Both the position numbers and the translations under genes were made by a program. From assembly GCF_015482585.1 (NCBI RefSeq), contig NZ_CP049742.1, positions 260,501 to 324,500 of the forward strand: a stretch of 64,000 bases of DNA, read 5' to 3'. This DNA is from Mangrovibacillus cuniculi (GTDB taxonomy: Bacteria; Bacillota; Bacilli; Bacillales; R1DC41). Positions 14,781-23,617 of this stretch are shown here, piece by piece; within the stretch, counting starts at the first letter, position 1, and each line of letters starts with the position of its first letter. Under the pieces are notes generated by a model. The model was given only the letters and a program-made list of their open reading frames with translations. It made no database searches and was not told the origin of the DNA.

Positions 14781-14820
14781 TTGATCAAACGTTTGATCAA
14801 CAAAAATGTGAGCGTTTACG
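14781..14820 (+). promoter_or_regulatory. Perfect 20-bp palindrome plus cre-like site upstream of the SDR gene
   Basis: TTGATCAAACGTTTGATCAA (14781-14800) is a perfect palindrome centred on CG, typical of TetR or LacI-type operators. Six bases on, TGTGAGCGTTTACG (14807-14820) matches the CcpA cre consensus TGWAANCGNTNWCA at 12 of 14 positions. Both lie upstream of a plausible promoter (TTGGAA 14865, TATAAT 14890). No regulator gene is adjacent. Confidence 0.5.
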
Positions 14821-14919
14821 ACAAAATTCCCAAAATTACTACTCAATTACATCTAAACATTTATTTGGAAAAACCGATAATTATATAAGTATAATAGTAA
14901 CTTAATTGGAGGTAATAAA

Positions 14920-15687
14920 ATGAAATTACAAGATAAAGTATGTGTTATTACAGGTGGATCTGAAGGTATTGGTAGAGCAACTGCACTTAAATTTGTACAA
15001 GATGGTGCAAAAGTAGTGATTGCTGATGTATCTGTGGATGCAGGAAATCAGCTAGTGGAGGAAATTAAAACGCAAGGTGGAGAAGCGACTTTCTTTCAAA
15101 CAGATGTAACGGACTTTCAACAGGTAGAACAATTAGTTCATTTTACAGTAGATACATATGGCAAAATCGACGTGATGTTTAACAATGCAGGAATTGGGAT
15201 TAACAAACCATTTTTAGATCACTCTCCTGAAGACTACCATAAAGTTGTAGGTGTGAATCAACATGGCGTGTATTATGGAATGCTAGCTGCAGCAAGAAAG
15301 ATGAAAGAACTAGGAACAAGAGGAGTCATCATAAATAATGCATCTGTTTTTGGGTACGTAGCATCTCTTGGAATTACTGGATATCAGGCTGCTAAAGGTG
15401 CAGTAGTGATGTTAACGAAACATGGTGCACTTGAATTAGCTCCACACGGCATTCGAGTGGTAGGTGTCGGACCAGCTGCGGTTAACACTAAAATCGTACA
15501 AGGATATCGTGAAGCCGGTTTATTGGACTACATGAAGTCTCAACAGTTAACAAGAGATTTAATAGAACCAGAAGAAGTAGCAGAAGTAGTTGCTTTCTTA
15601 GCTACTGATGAAGCGCGTGTGTTAAATGGATCTGTTGTAATGGCCGATGATGGGTTTGCAAGTTTTAAATCGGACATTCGTCCTTAA
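14920..15687 (+). CDS. SDR-family NAD(P)-dependent oxidoreductase
   Basis: 255 residues, classical short-chain dehydrogenase. TGGSEGIGRATA is the TGxxxGxG cofactor loop, Asp in VVIADVS suggests NAD+ preference, NNAG is at residue 90, and the catalytic Ser-Tyr-Lys is seen as NNASVFGYVASLGITGYQAAK. A C-terminal NGSVVMADDGFASF segment matches the family. The substrate is unknown. It is monocistronic or followed at 29 bases by the chemoreceptor gene. The 20-bp palindrome upstream suggests ligand-responsive control by an unlinked repressor, and the cre-like site suggests carbon control. Confidence 0.88.
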   Translation: MKLQDKVCVITGGSEGIGRATALKFVQDGAKVVIADVSVDAGNQLVEEIKTQGGEATFFQTDVTDFQQVEQLVHFTVDTYGKIDVMFNNAGIGINKPFLDHSPEDYHKVVGVNQHGVYYGMLAAARKMKELGTRGVIINNASVFGYVASLGITGYQAAKGAVVMLTKHGALELAPHGIRVVGVGPAAVNTKIVQGYREAGLLDYMKSQQLTRDLIEPEEVAEVVAFLATDEARVLNGSVVMADDGFASFKSDIRP

Positions 15688-15716
15688 TACCAACGATATA
15701 AAAAGGAGTGGATTCC

Positions 15717-17195
15717 GTGAATAATATTACAGAAATGATGAAAAAAGATAGTAGTACAAAGAATCTATTAATGTATAGTGTTTTTGCCTTTTCTATCTTG
15801 GCTGCATTAATAAAATCTCTTGTTACAAAAGAATCAGCAACCATTATTTTATTTAGTACAGAATTAATACTTTTTACAGTTGTTTACCTATTAGGAGAAA
15901 AGGTTATTAAGCGCCCAACGATCTTCCCTTTATTAGGTATTATTTCCGTTAACGTGTTTACCATTGCAGGTATCTTTGTTGCAGGTGGTGGATGGACAGT
16001 TATCATTGTTACGTTTTTGTTAGCTATTTTTGCAGCTGTACCTTTCAAGAAGTACTTGTTTGCCTTAGGATATTCTCTCGGTCTTCTTACAATTTTGTTG
16101 GCAATTACGAATAGCACAAAAGAAGCGGAATCCATTCAATCTAATGCAGCTACTGTTTTATTAATATATGTTCTTACTGGAGTAATGCTGTTTGTTTTAA
16201 TTCAATTAAATGAAAAACTAGCTAAGAATGTACAGGAATTACTTCAATTTTCTAATGAAATTGCTGCTACACAACAAAGCCAACGAGAACAATTAGAGTA
16301 TAAGGTTGGACATATTTTAGAAGATGTTTCTACTGTAAATGATCGCTTGCAAAATAACTTTGTAGCACAATCTGATATTCAAATTGTTCTACAGGAGATT
16401 GCACAAGGGAGTCAGCAACAAAGTGAACAAATCTCGGAGATTACTGATAATGCAAGGTTCTCACACCGTTCTATGGAACAGCTAAAGAGTTCCATGACGA
16501 CTCTTCTTCAAGACACTAATATAACGAAGAAAGTTTCGGAAGATGGCGAGAAAAAAGTATTAGCATTCTCGACAGATGTAAAAGAAATATCTGTTTTTAT
16601 AAAAGAATTACATGACATGTTCACAGATTTAAGTGAAAAGATCAAGGAAACAAACATGTTTTCTGATAGCATCAAGCAGATCTCTGAACAAACGAACCTT
16701 TTAGCATTAAATGCATCTATTGAAGCGGCACGTGCTGGAGAAGCAGGAAAAGGATTTTCTGTTGTAGCAGATGAAATTCGAAAGTTAGCAGAAATGACGA
16801 ATAAAACAGCAGAAAGTATTACAACAAATTTAAATGCTGTGAATAACGAAAACGTTACAACACTTTCTAAAATGGATACAAGTGAACAGAAGGTATTGGC
16901 GATGTATGAATCCTCAGAAGAAGTAGTAAGTGCTTTTTCGCAACTTTCCGAGATGTTTAATCGATTAAGAGAAAATGTAAAAGAAACAGATGCTTTTACA
17001 GAGGATGTAACAGTAAATAGCACAAAGATTGAACAATCTACAGCAGAATTAGCGGCAATTATTGAGCAAGCAAGTGCCAGTATAGAGGAAATAAACGCTA
17101 CTGTGGAAAACTTATCAAAAGATAATGAGAAAATCTCCATTCTGATGGATCAAACGGCTGCTAGCGCAAAAGAAATTATTGATACAAAAAAGTAA
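15717..17195 (+). CDS. Methyl-accepting chemotaxis protein with multi-span membrane sensor
   Basis: About 493 residues. Residues 15-165 hold some five to six membrane helices with almost no extracellular loop, so there is no dCache-type ligand domain. Residues 190-490 are the cytoplasmic coiled coil. The hairpin tip is [20 protein letters not shown] followed by [18 protein letters not shown], the invariant CheA/CheW contact region. The sensor may detect a membrane, redox or energy signal. GTG at 15717 is chosen because AAGGAG sits eight bases upstream; the GTG at 15708 overlaps that site. A terminator follows. Confidence 0.88.
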   Translation: MNNITEMMKKDSSTKNLLMYSVFAFSILAALIKSLVTKESATIILFSTELILFTVVYLLGEKVIKRPTIFPLLGIISVNVFTIAGIFVAGGGWTVIIVTFLLAIFAAVPFKKYLFALGYSLGLLTILLAITNSTKEAESIQSNAATVLLIYVLTGVMLFVLIQLNEKLAKNVQELLQFSNEIAATQQSQREQLEYKVGHILEDVSTVNDRLQNNFVAQSDIQIVLQEIAQGSQQQSEQISEITDNARFSHRSMEQLKSSMTTLLQDTNITKKVSEDGEKKVLAFSTDVKEISVFIKELHDMFTDLSEKIKETNMFSDSIKQISEQTNLLALNASIEAARAGEAGKGFSVVADEIRKLAEMTNKTAESITTNLNAVNNENVTTLSKMDTSEQKVLAMYESSEEVVSAFSQLSEMFNRLRENVKETDAFTEDVTVNSTKIEQSTAELAAIIEQASASIEEINATVENLSKDNEKISILMDQTAASAKEIIDTKK

Positions 17196-17205
17196 TTAAA
17201 ACCAT

Positions 17206-17240
17206 AAAAAAGTGCTCCGAGATAATCTCGAGTACTTTTT
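17206..17240 (+). terminator. Terminator after the chemoreceptor
   Basis: AAAAGTGCTCCGAGA-TAA-TCTCGAGTACTTTT stem-loop with a long T run. Confidence 0.85.
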
Positions 17241-17327
17241 TTATTTTGGAATTTATTTAAATAGATGTAAAGATAAAAATCAATCATGTTACTATTATAT
17301 TTAGTTAAACGAGACTTAGGAGGAAGC

Positions 17328-17933
17328 ATGAATAATAATCAAAACGACTTTAGTTTAAATATATTTACTGGCGAAGAAGACAATGGCTTTTATGAAAATA
17401 GACATCATCATCGCTATGAAGCAACACCATATGGAGCATTAGATTTGTTATTCTCAACTATCTCTATTCGTCCGAATGAGACGTTTGTAGACGTTGGTTG
17501 TGGAAAAGGAAGAACGCTATTCTTTGTAGTAGAACGATTCGGTTGCAAAGGGATTGGCATTGAAATGGACGACCATTTTTATCGGGAATGTCTATTAAAT
17601 AAAGAGAGTTTTGGAGAAAGTTATCCCGAAGAACAAGAAGGTGTATCATTTTACCATGGACTTGCTGATCACTATCCGATTTCTGCAAATGATTCGGTCT
17701 TCTATTTCTTTAACCCATTTTCTATTGAAATTTTTCGTGCGTTTACGTATCGTCTTATTGAATCAGTGTCAGAGAATCCCCGTGAACTTACATTAATTCT
17801 CTATTATCCATCTTCTGATTATGTTCACTTTTTAGCAATGGAGACGTACTTTGAAGAAGTGGAATGTGTGAAGTGGCAGACGGATGATCCGAGAGAATTA
17901 TTTTTAGTTTATAAATACCAGTCATTCGAATAA
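17328..17933 (+). CDS. Class I SAM-dependent methyltransferase
   Basis: About 201 residues. FVDVGCGKGRTLFFVV near residue 60 is motif I of Rossmann methyltransferases, and GIGIEMDDHFY supplies the acidic residue that binds the SAM ribose. FYFFNPFSIEIF takes the place of motif IV. The substrate is unknown. ATG at 17328 is chosen because of AGGAGGAAGC just upstream; the open frame begins earlier at 17286 without a ribosome site. The GNAT gene follows 18 bases later, probably in the same transcript. Confidence 0.82.
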   Translation: MNNNQNDFSLNIFTGEEDNGFYENRHHHRYEATPYGALDLLFSTISIRPNETFVDVGCGKGRTLFFVVERFGCKGIGIEMDDHFYRECLLNKESFGESYPEEQEGVSFYHGLADHYPISANDSVFYFFNPFSIEIFRAFTYRLIESVSENPRELTLILYYPSSDYVHFLAMETYFEEVECVKWQTDDPRELFLVYKYQSFE

Positions 17934-17951
17934 AGAAGGGGTAGATTTACA

Positions 17952-18419
17952 TTGACAATTACTTTGGAGTTATTAGTAGAAGAGACCATTTATATAGCAG
18001 AAGAGATCATCAATTCTAATCCTCGTTATAATGAGATGGAACATCAGAAAGCTGTCCGGAGTAAAGAGGAAATAAGAGAAGAATTCTTAACAGATAAGAC
18101 AGAAAGCTATTTGATTAAATTAGATGATACATATATAGGAATGTTGGAATATATGCGTAAAAATCCGAAAGACGGTTACTTCTGGCTAGGATTTCTTTTG
18201 ATTCATGGAGATTATCAAGGGTATTCGTTTGGAACGCAGGCCTATCTGCATTTAGAAGAGCAAGTGCGAGAAATGGGAGTAGCTGCAATCCGCTTGGCTG
18301 TTTTGGTGAAAAATGAAAGTGGAAGAAGGTTTTGGGAGAGACTTGGCTTTACATACTATGACACAACGGTCAGTAATCATGGTAACGAGGTTTATTGTTT
18401 GGAGAAGCAGTTACTGTAA
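17952..18419 (+). CDS. GNAT-family N-acetyltransferase
   Basis: 155 residues. The acetyl-CoA loop is seen as FLLIHGDYQGYSFGTQAYLHLEE (Q/R-x-x-G-x-G/A type, here QGYSFG), followed by IRLAVLVKNESGRRFWERLG and FTYYDTT, the C-terminal half of the GNAT fold. The substrate cannot be assigned. Start TTG at 17952 with AAGGGG upstream. No clear U-tailed terminator; the dispersed repeat lies beyond. Confidence 0.8.
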   Translation: MTITLELLVEETIYIAEEIINSNPRYNEMEHQKAVRSKEEIREEFLTDKTESYLIKLDDTYIGMLEYMRKNPKDGYFWLGFLLIHGDYQGYSFGTQAYLHLEEQVREMGVAAIRLAVLVKNESGRRFWERLGFTYYDTTVSNHGNEVYCLEKQLL

Positions 18420-18474
18420 AAGAAAACAAGAAGTGGGTTACGCAAAAGTTTCCTACTTCTTGGTGTTTAGGCTA

Positions 18475-18690
18475 AAACCGTTACCTTTCGTTCCAGGCAC
18501 TTCGCTTTTCAATGGGGCAATCGAAAAGCGGAATGTGCGCGTTAAACCGCAGCAGCAAAGTTGGAAAGACCGAGCAGGCGGTTCTTCAGCCACCACAGGG
18601 CTTTCTGACTTTGCCGAGCGGTTGCGCACCTGCAGCTAGACACACAGTCAAGCCGCTGACCCCCCCAGAAGTCTTCGTGCCTTCCACTAC
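18475..18690 (-). repeat. Dispersed mosaic repeat, inner-segment copy (inverted)
   Basis: Read on the minus strand, 18645 to about 18520 gives CTAGCTGCAGGTGCGCAACC, GCTCGGCAAAGTCAGAAAGC, CCTGTGGTGGCTGAAG and CGGTCTTTCCAACTTTGC, which matches the inner part of the 9.4-kb element. CGCTTTTC and GAAAAGCG form a hairpin at about 18503-18530. The outer segments of the 9.4-kb form are not seen here. The stretch 18420-18789 otherwise holds nothing I can support. Confidence 0.75.
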
Positions 18691-18789
18691 GGGCAACAAA
18701 TTAGTGCAAAAAATAATCAACTTCTAATGTGACTTGAGGTAGATAATGCAAGTTATTTTTTACTTACCCATTTTTAATACAAATATTAG

Positions 18790-19308
18790 TTAATACTCCC
18801 AAACTAAATCGTCTATTTTCCACGAACCATCTTCTAGTATAAGAGTTATTACCTCTTTGTGAGGAGCATACAGTCCGTCACCTTTTTCGTCGCTTACTGT
18901 AGCAGTTGTTTCGTTTACTTTTTCGAAAATAGGATTTGTCATGGTATCAAAATAGAAAGTTGCCTCTAAGAATTCACTTCCCTCGTAGGCTAGGCTCCAC
19001 TCTCCGTTCACTTCTTTTAAGTTGCCACCACCAAGGATAATATTGTTAATATAATTTTCTGTAAAGATTTCTTCTAAAAACGTGATTGTTTCTTCAGTAG
19101 TAGTGGGAAGATTTTCATAGGAATAATAAGTTCGTAGTAATACACTGCCTTGATCAAGGACTGTTAATGCTTCTTTTAATGAAAATGGAATTTCTTCTGG
19201 TGTTGATGCTTTTAGTGTATCTGTTTCCGGTTCTATTGTAGCTTCTTTCGATCCACAACTTATTAACATGAGACTAATACAAGTTATTCCTACAATCTTT
19301 TTTAACAT
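18790..19308 (-). CDS. Putative lipoprotein of unknown function
   Basis: 172 residues. MLKKIVGITCISLMLISCGS is a lipoprotein signal with lipobox LISC, so the mature protein is probably anchored by Cys18. The rest is an acidic, soluble domain ending in ITLILEDGSWKIDDLVWEY, a pattern common in small Bacillus lipoproteins whose C-terminal fold resembles DUF4878/NTF2-like chains; that is only a resemblance. ATG at 19308 is preferred because AAAGGAG lies upstream. Confidence 0.7.
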   Translation of the reverse strand: MLKKIVGITCISLMLISCGSKEATIEPETDTLKASTPEEIPFSLKEALTVLDQGSVLLRTYYSYENLPTTTEETITFLEEIFTENYINNIILGGGNLKEVNGEWSLAYEGSEFLEATFYFDTMTNPIFEKVNETTATVSDEKGDGLYAPHKEVITLILEDGSWKIDDLVWEY

Positions 19309-19381
19309 TTCATCGTCTCCTTTTATATAGCTAATCATCAGACGAGGGAAAGATTATGGAAGTTACTGTCCAATAAAAATT

Positions 19382-19882
19382 TTATAAATATCTCACATAA
19401 CGAAGAGACACATAATGGTCTTCCTTTTTAGTCCCGTGGTCTAATTTTTCAAATTGATAAAGAAAACCTCTTGCTTCATAAAAAGGAATTCCTTTTTGAT
19501 TATCTTTTGCTACAGAGACCCACTGCTCTCTTGCTCCTTGAGATAGCTGTAAATCTGTCATGTACTCTAATAACTTGGTTCCAATTCCTTCATTTCTTCT
19601 AGAAGGATCTAAATACAAGACATATATTTCACTTGAGGTGGCATCTATCATCCCACCACCACCTGCGCCAATTACTTTTCCATCTTCCACAGCAACAATC
19701 CATCCATCCCATCCTTCTGGGGAAAGTACTTCTTTTGTAATACGTTCTATACTATAAAAATCCTTAATAACTTTTTCCAAATAATACGTATCATATAAGT
19801 CTTTATACGTTTGGCGATTCCCCTCTGTACACACCCAAACAATCCCTGACACATCTCGTAATTCTGCCTTTCTTATTATCAC
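19382..19882 (-). CDS. GNAT-family N-acetyltransferase
   Basis: 166 residues. IIRKAELRDVSGIVWVC is the GNAT start, IYVLYLDPSRRNEGIGTKLLEYM carries the R/Q-x-x-G-x-G/A acetyl-CoA loop (RRNEGIG), and NQKGIPFYEARGFLYQF gives the last strand pair. Start is GTG at 19882 with GAGGTG seven bases upstream. It precedes the lipoprotein gene on the same strand by 73 bases and may be co-transcribed with it. The substrate is unknown. Confidence 0.85.
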   Translation of the reverse strand: MIIRKAELRDVSGIVWVCTEGNRQTYKDLYDTYYLEKVIKDFYSIERITKEVLSPEGWDGWIVAVEDGKVIGAGGGGMIDATSSEIYVLYLDPSRRNEGIGTKLLEYMTDLQLSQGAREQWVSVAKDNQKGIPFYEARGFLYQFEKLDHGTKKEDHYVSLRYVRYL

Positions 19883-20027
19883 GTGTATTCACCTCTTTTC
19901 TACTTATTTCGACAGTTAAGAATAAGTTTCCTACTTTATAACAATAATTGATGAAAACATTTAGATGTTTAGTGGTTTTGCACTTAGGTGCCTAGTAGTG
20001 TAACGTAAGATTGTCGAGGTGAAGAGA

Positions 20028-21146
20028 ATGAAAAATATTGTGATTATTGGTGCTGGCATAGTTGGAGCTTCCACGGCCTATGAACTAGCGAAAAGAGGAT
20101 GGAACGTTACTATTATTGATCGAGAAGATAAAGGAAGGGCGACAGATGCTGCAGCAGGTATCATTTGTCCATGGCTTTCCCAACGCAGAAATAAGGCTTG
20201 GTACGCAATGGTAAAAGGGGGAGCAAAACATTACCCTGAGCTCGTTAACGAACTAGAAGCTTTGGGAATAGATGATATAGGGTATCAGAATGTAGGCACT
20301 CTCTGTCTACATGAGGATATGGATAAACTAGAAAAAATGGCAGAACGTGCACAGAAACGAAAAGAAGATGCACCGGAGATAGGAGATATCCACATATTTT
20401 CACCAATGGAAGTAAAAAAACGATTTCCTATTGTGAAAGAAACATATGGAGCCGTGTTTGTCTCTGGAGGCGCTCGGGTCGATGGGAGAAAAATGAGAGA
20501 AGCATTAATGAACGCTGCCAAAAAGCATGGAGCTATCGTGCTGTCAGGAGACGCCAAACTCAAACTAGGACTAAAAGGAACTTGGGAAGTCATTCTAGGA
20601 GATACAGTTCTCGAATCAGAAGATGTTATGGTTGCTGCTGGAGCGTGGGCTAGTCAGATAACTAATCAAATAGGTGTAAAGTTAGCGATCTCTCCTCAAA
20701 AAGCCCAAATTGTCCACAGTAATTTAGAGGGAGAGGATACATCCATGTGGCCTGTAGTTATGCCACCTGGCAATCAATATATGGTTACATTTGGTCCAAA
20801 TCGCATCGTAACTGGTGCAACACATGAGGATGAGAAAGGCTTTGACAATCGACCTACTCTTGGTGCCCTTGAAGAAATTACCAGCAAAGCGCTAGCGGTC
20901 GCTCCTGGCCTTCAAGAGGCTACCTATGTGGAGACGAGAGTGGGATTCCGTCCTGTCGCACCGAATTTTCTACCGATTATAGGAGAGCTACCTGGAAAGA
21001 AGGGTATTCATTTAATAAATGGGTTAGGCGCATCCGGTTTGACTAGCGGTCCTTTCCTTGGGGCTGAGATGGCAAAAGCGCTGTCTAATGAAAAAACAGA
21101 GCTTGATTGGGACTTGTACAAAATCGAAAATGCACTGATAGAGTAA
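20028..21146 (+). CDS. FAD-dependent oxidoreductase, DAO/DadA family
   Basis: 372 residues. NIVIIGAGIVGASTAYELAK is the FAD dinucleotide fingerprint at the N-terminus, followed by AAAGIICPWLSQRRNKAWY, the DadA-like FAD contact. The C-terminus VETRVGFRPVAPNFLPIIGE and GLGASGLTSGPFLGAEMA is typical of the glycine/D-amino acid oxidase (DAO) fold. The substrate is probably a D-amino acid or N-methyl amino acid, but this cannot be fixed. ATG at 20028 is chosen because GAGGTG lies six bases upstream; the GTG at 20019 lies inside that site. Confidence 0.85.
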   Translation: MKNIVIIGAGIVGASTAYELAKRGWNVTIIDREDKGRATDAAAGIICPWLSQRRNKAWYAMVKGGAKHYPELVNELEALGIDDIGYQNVGTLCLHEDMDKLEKMAERAQKRKEDAPEIGDIHIFSPMEVKKRFPIVKETYGAVFVSGGARVDGRKMREALMNAAKKHGAIVLSGDAKLKLGLKGTWEVILGDTVLESEDVMVAAGAWASQITNQIGVKLAISPQKAQIVHSNLEGEDTSMWPVVMPPGNQYMVTFGPNRIVTGATHEDEKGFDNRPTLGALEEITSKALAVAPGLQEATYVETRVGFRPVAPNFLPIIGELPGKKGIHLINGLGASGLTSGPFLGAEMAKALSNEKTELDWDLYKIENALIE

Positions 21147-21158
21147 TTTACCAACAGG

Positions 21159-21488
21159 TTATTCACATTCTGCTTGTTGGCCCATTTTTCTACTTCCCCA
21201 AGCACACATAGCATTTAACATTGGACGCATAGTTTCTCCTTCGCTTGTTAATGAGTACTCCACTCTTGGTGGCATTTCATCATAGACAGTGCGATGAATA
21301 ATATGATCTGCTTCTAGCTCTCGTAATTGTTGCGAGAGCATTTTTTTCGTAATGTCTGGTATTGCTCTTTGTAAATCGCTAAATCTCATCGTATCCGTTT
21401 CTTTTAACAAACAAAGAATTACTACTTTCCATTTACCTCCGATGACGGAAAGGGTAGCTTCTACTGGATTATGGTAAGTTGTGGTCAT
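21159..21488 (-). CDS. HxlR-family transcriptional regulator
   Basis: 109 residues. The winged helix is seen as NPVEATLSVIGGKWKVVILCLL, MRFSDLQRAIPDITKKMLSQ and RTVYDEMPPRVEYSLTSEG, the core HxlR/YodB/HypR pattern. Unlike YodB, the early conserved Cys is not present at the N-terminus; Cys residues are at KVVILC and MCAW, so thiol sensing is possible but not shown. AGGAAGG precedes the ATG at 21488. It is divergent from a VOC protein and an MDR reductase, which it probably controls. Confidence 0.85.
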   Translation of the reverse strand: MTTTYHNPVEATLSVIGGKWKVVILCLLKETDTMRFSDLQRAIPDITKKMLSQQLRELEADHIIHRTVYDEMPPRVEYSLTSEGETMRPMLNAMCAWGSRKMGQQAECE

Positions 21489-21534
21489 GTTCTTGTTCCT
21501 TCCTATGACTGATTTTGCTGTGAATTGGTGACAA

Positions 21535-21554
21535 TGGTTACGAAGATGTAACCA
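21535..21554. promoter_or_regulatory. Inverted repeat between hxlR-like gene and VOC gene
   Basis: TGGTTAC-GAAGAT-GTAACCA, perfect 7-bp arms, in the divergent promoter region. A second, wider pair, GGTGA (21555) and TCACC about 18 bases on, follows at once. Either could be the regulator's operator. Confidence 0.5.
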
Positions 21555-21636
21555 GGTGAGAAAAAAGTGCCTACTAGTCACCATGTATGTCCCTAAGTAT
21601 ACTGAAGAAACGGAAAGAACAAAAGGAGGAAGAATT

Positions 21637-22134
21637 ATGACAAACGTTTATCCACGAGCATTTTCCCATATCGGATTATCAGTACCAAATGTAGAGGAAG
21701 CAGTTGCGTTTTATCGAGATGTACTAGGATGGTATGTCATTATGGAACCTTCCACCATCGTAGAAGACGATTCAGCTATTGGCCAAATGTGTACAGATGT
21801 TTTTGGACCAGGTTGGGGCTCCTTTAAAATTGCTCACATGTCCACAAGTGACAAAGTTGGAATTGAATTATTCGAGTTTGCTACAAATGAAAAGCCTGAG
21901 AATAACTTTGAATATTGGAAAACAGGCATTTTCCATTTCTGTGTTCAAGATCCTGATATCGAAGGACTAGCAAAGAAAATAGTGGATGCTGGTGGCAAAC
22001 AAAGAATGCCAATTAGAGAGTACTATCCTGGAGAAAAGCCTTTTAAAATGGTTTACTGCGAAGATCCATTTGGGAATTTAATAGAGATTTATACGCATAG
22101 CTACGAATTAACGTATTCGGAAGGAGCGTACTAA
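21637..22134 (+). CDS. VOC-family (glyoxalase/dioxygenase-like) protein
   Basis: 165 residues with two beta-alpha-beta-beta-beta modules. FSHIGLSVPNVEEAVAFYRDVLG opens the fold (metal His in SHIGLS), FHFCVQDPDIEGLAKKI holds the second His, and DPFGNLIEIYTHSYE ends with the conserved Glu, so a metal site is complete. ATG at 21637 has AAAAGGAGGAAG upstream. It overlaps the next gene by one base (TAATG), so the two are translationally coupled. A role in electrophile or quinone turnover is inferred from the HxlR and MDR neighbours. Confidence 0.85.
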   Translation: MTNVYPRAFSHIGLSVPNVEEAVAFYRDVLGWYVIMEPSTIVEDDSAIGQMCTDVFGPGWGSFKIAHMSTSDKVGIELFEFATNEKPENNFEYWKTGIFHFCVQDPDIEGLAKKIVDAGGKQRMPIREYYPGEKPFKMVYCEDPFGNLIEIYTHSYELTYSEGAY

Positions 22135-23117
22135 TGATGAAAGCGTTACTGTTAGAAGATAAAGGTAAATGGGAACAAATGAAAGTAGGAGAAACGGACA
22201 AGCCTATTCCAAAGGTAGGAGAAGTGCTAGTGAGAATGAAGGCTGCTGGTTTAAACCCTGTTGATTACAAAACGGCAACTGGTGGCATTCCAGCTTGGAA
22301 TTATCCACATATCTTAGGTGTGGATGGAGCAGGAGTAATTGAGGAACTAGGAGAAGGTGTAGATACTTGGAAAGTAGGAGATCGTGTTGTTTTCCACAGT
22401 GACATGACAAAGAGAGGGAATTACGCAGAGTATAATGTGACAAGTGCCCATACAATTTCTCGTATCCCAGATGAAATTTCTTTCGTTGATGCAGTGGCAC
22501 TTCCTTGTGCAGGATATACGGCTTATCAAGCATTATTTTATAAGTTACACATCCAAATGGGAGACAGTATCCTAATTCATGCTGGTGCTGGTGGAGTTGG
22601 TGGATTTGCCATTCAACTTGCAAAACAGGCTGGTTTGACTGTTATCACAACAGCTTCATCGGAGAATCACGATTATGTAAAATCTCTTGGAGCGGATTAT
22701 GCCATTGACTATCGTGAACAAGACTTTGTACAAGAAGTGATGACAATGACAGAAGGACTTGGCGTTGATCATGTATTAGACGCTGTTAACCGAGAGAACG
22801 CAGATAAGTCTGTCAAAGCATTAGCTTTTAACGGACAAATTGCCTTCATTGCTGGTCCGCCAGATGCGAATGCCAATATTCGTTTTGACCATCCGCTTTC
22901 ATTCCACCAAGTAGCTCTAGGTTCTGTTCACGGTTCAGGTAACTTCCGTCAACAACAAACATTGCAAACAATGGGAGATATCATGCTTGAGATGGTGCAA
23001 AAGGGAACGTTGAAAACACTAGTGGAAAAAGAAGTTACACTTGAAGAAGTACCTGCTGCGTTAAAACAATTATCTGAGCGTCATGTTAAAGGAAAGATTA
23101 TTGCTACAATAGATTAA
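22134..23117 (+). CDS. Zinc-independent quinone oxidoreductase / MDR-family dehydrogenase
   Basis: 327 residues. The N-terminal GroES-like domain has AAGLNPVDYKTATGG and HILGVDGAGVIEELGEGV; the NADPH loop is HAGAGGVGGFAIQLAKQAG. Cys ligands for catalytic or structural zinc are missing, which fits the quinone oxidoreductase (QOR) branch. It probably reduces quinones or enones with NADPH. Its ATG overlaps the stop of the VOC gene, with a second in-frame ATG at 22137. It ends at a strong terminator. Confidence 0.88.
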   Translation: MMKALLLEDKGKWEQMKVGETDKPIPKVGEVLVRMKAAGLNPVDYKTATGGIPAWNYPHILGVDGAGVIEELGEGVDTWKVGDRVVFHSDMTKRGNYAEYNVTSAHTISRIPDEISFVDAVALPCAGYTAYQALFYKLHIQMGDSILIHAGAGGVGGFAIQLAKQAGLTVITTASSENHDYVKSLGADYAIDYREQDFVQEVMTMTEGLGVDHVLDAVNRENADKSVKALAFNGQIAFIAGPPDANANIRFDHPLSFHQVALGSVHGSGNFRQQQTLQTMGDIMLEMVQKGTLKTLVEKEVTLEEVPAALKQLSERHVKGKIIATID

Positions 23118-23120
23118 GTA

Positions 23121-23151
23121 GAGAACCGCCTAACTTGTTTGGGCGGTTTTC
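23121..23151 (+). terminator. Terminator after the MDR gene
   Basis: GAACCGCC-TAACTTGTTT-GGGCGGTTTT stem-loop. Confidence 0.85.
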
Positions 23152-23207
23152 AGTTGTTGGTTACTAATTAGATAGAACTTGCTATTATAGTGAATGGGAG
23201 GGGTTTG

Positions 23208-23528
23208 ATGAAATTGATTGGTGTTGAAATGGATAAAGAAACACGGTGTAAACATTACCATTCAGAAGTAGATCGTATTGCAATAAAGTTTGCTTGTTGT
23301 GAAACCTATTATCCGTGTTATAAGTGTCATGAAGAGTTAGTGGATCATAAACCAATTAGAATGAAGTTGAGTCAGGGGAATGAGTTGGGAGTTTTGTGTG
23401 GAGCTTGTTATACGGAATTAACCATAAATGAGTACTTACATGCAAATAACCAGTGTCCAAAGTGTAGTAAATCTTTTAATCCAGGGTGTAAGTTACATAA
23501 TGATCTATATTGGGAAGATGACTTATAA
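23208..23528 (+). CDS. CHY zinc finger protein
   Basis: 106 residues with Cys/His ligands spaced as in CHY fingers: C-K-H-Y-H near the start, then H-S-E, CCETYYPCYKCHEEL, VLCGACYTELT and CPKCSKSFNPGCKLH. Together these could bind about three zinc ions. The family occurs in eukaryotic ubiquitin ligases (RCHY1) and as small bacterial proteins of unknown function. GGGAGGGG precedes the ATG at 23208, and TGCTATTAT (23180-23188) is a likely extended -10. It stands alone. Confidence 0.88.
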   Translation: MKLIGVEMDKETRCKHYHSEVDRIAIKFACCETYYPCYKCHEELVDHKPIRMKLSQGNELGVLCGACYTELTINEYLHANNQCPKCSKSFNPGCKLHNDLYWEDDL

Positions 23529-23617
23529 GTGCTAATGGTGAAGCACACCAAGGGATGCAAAAAGGAAGAACTATTTTTGTCCCTTGGTATCGAATCACAC
23601 AACTCGTACTAGTATTT

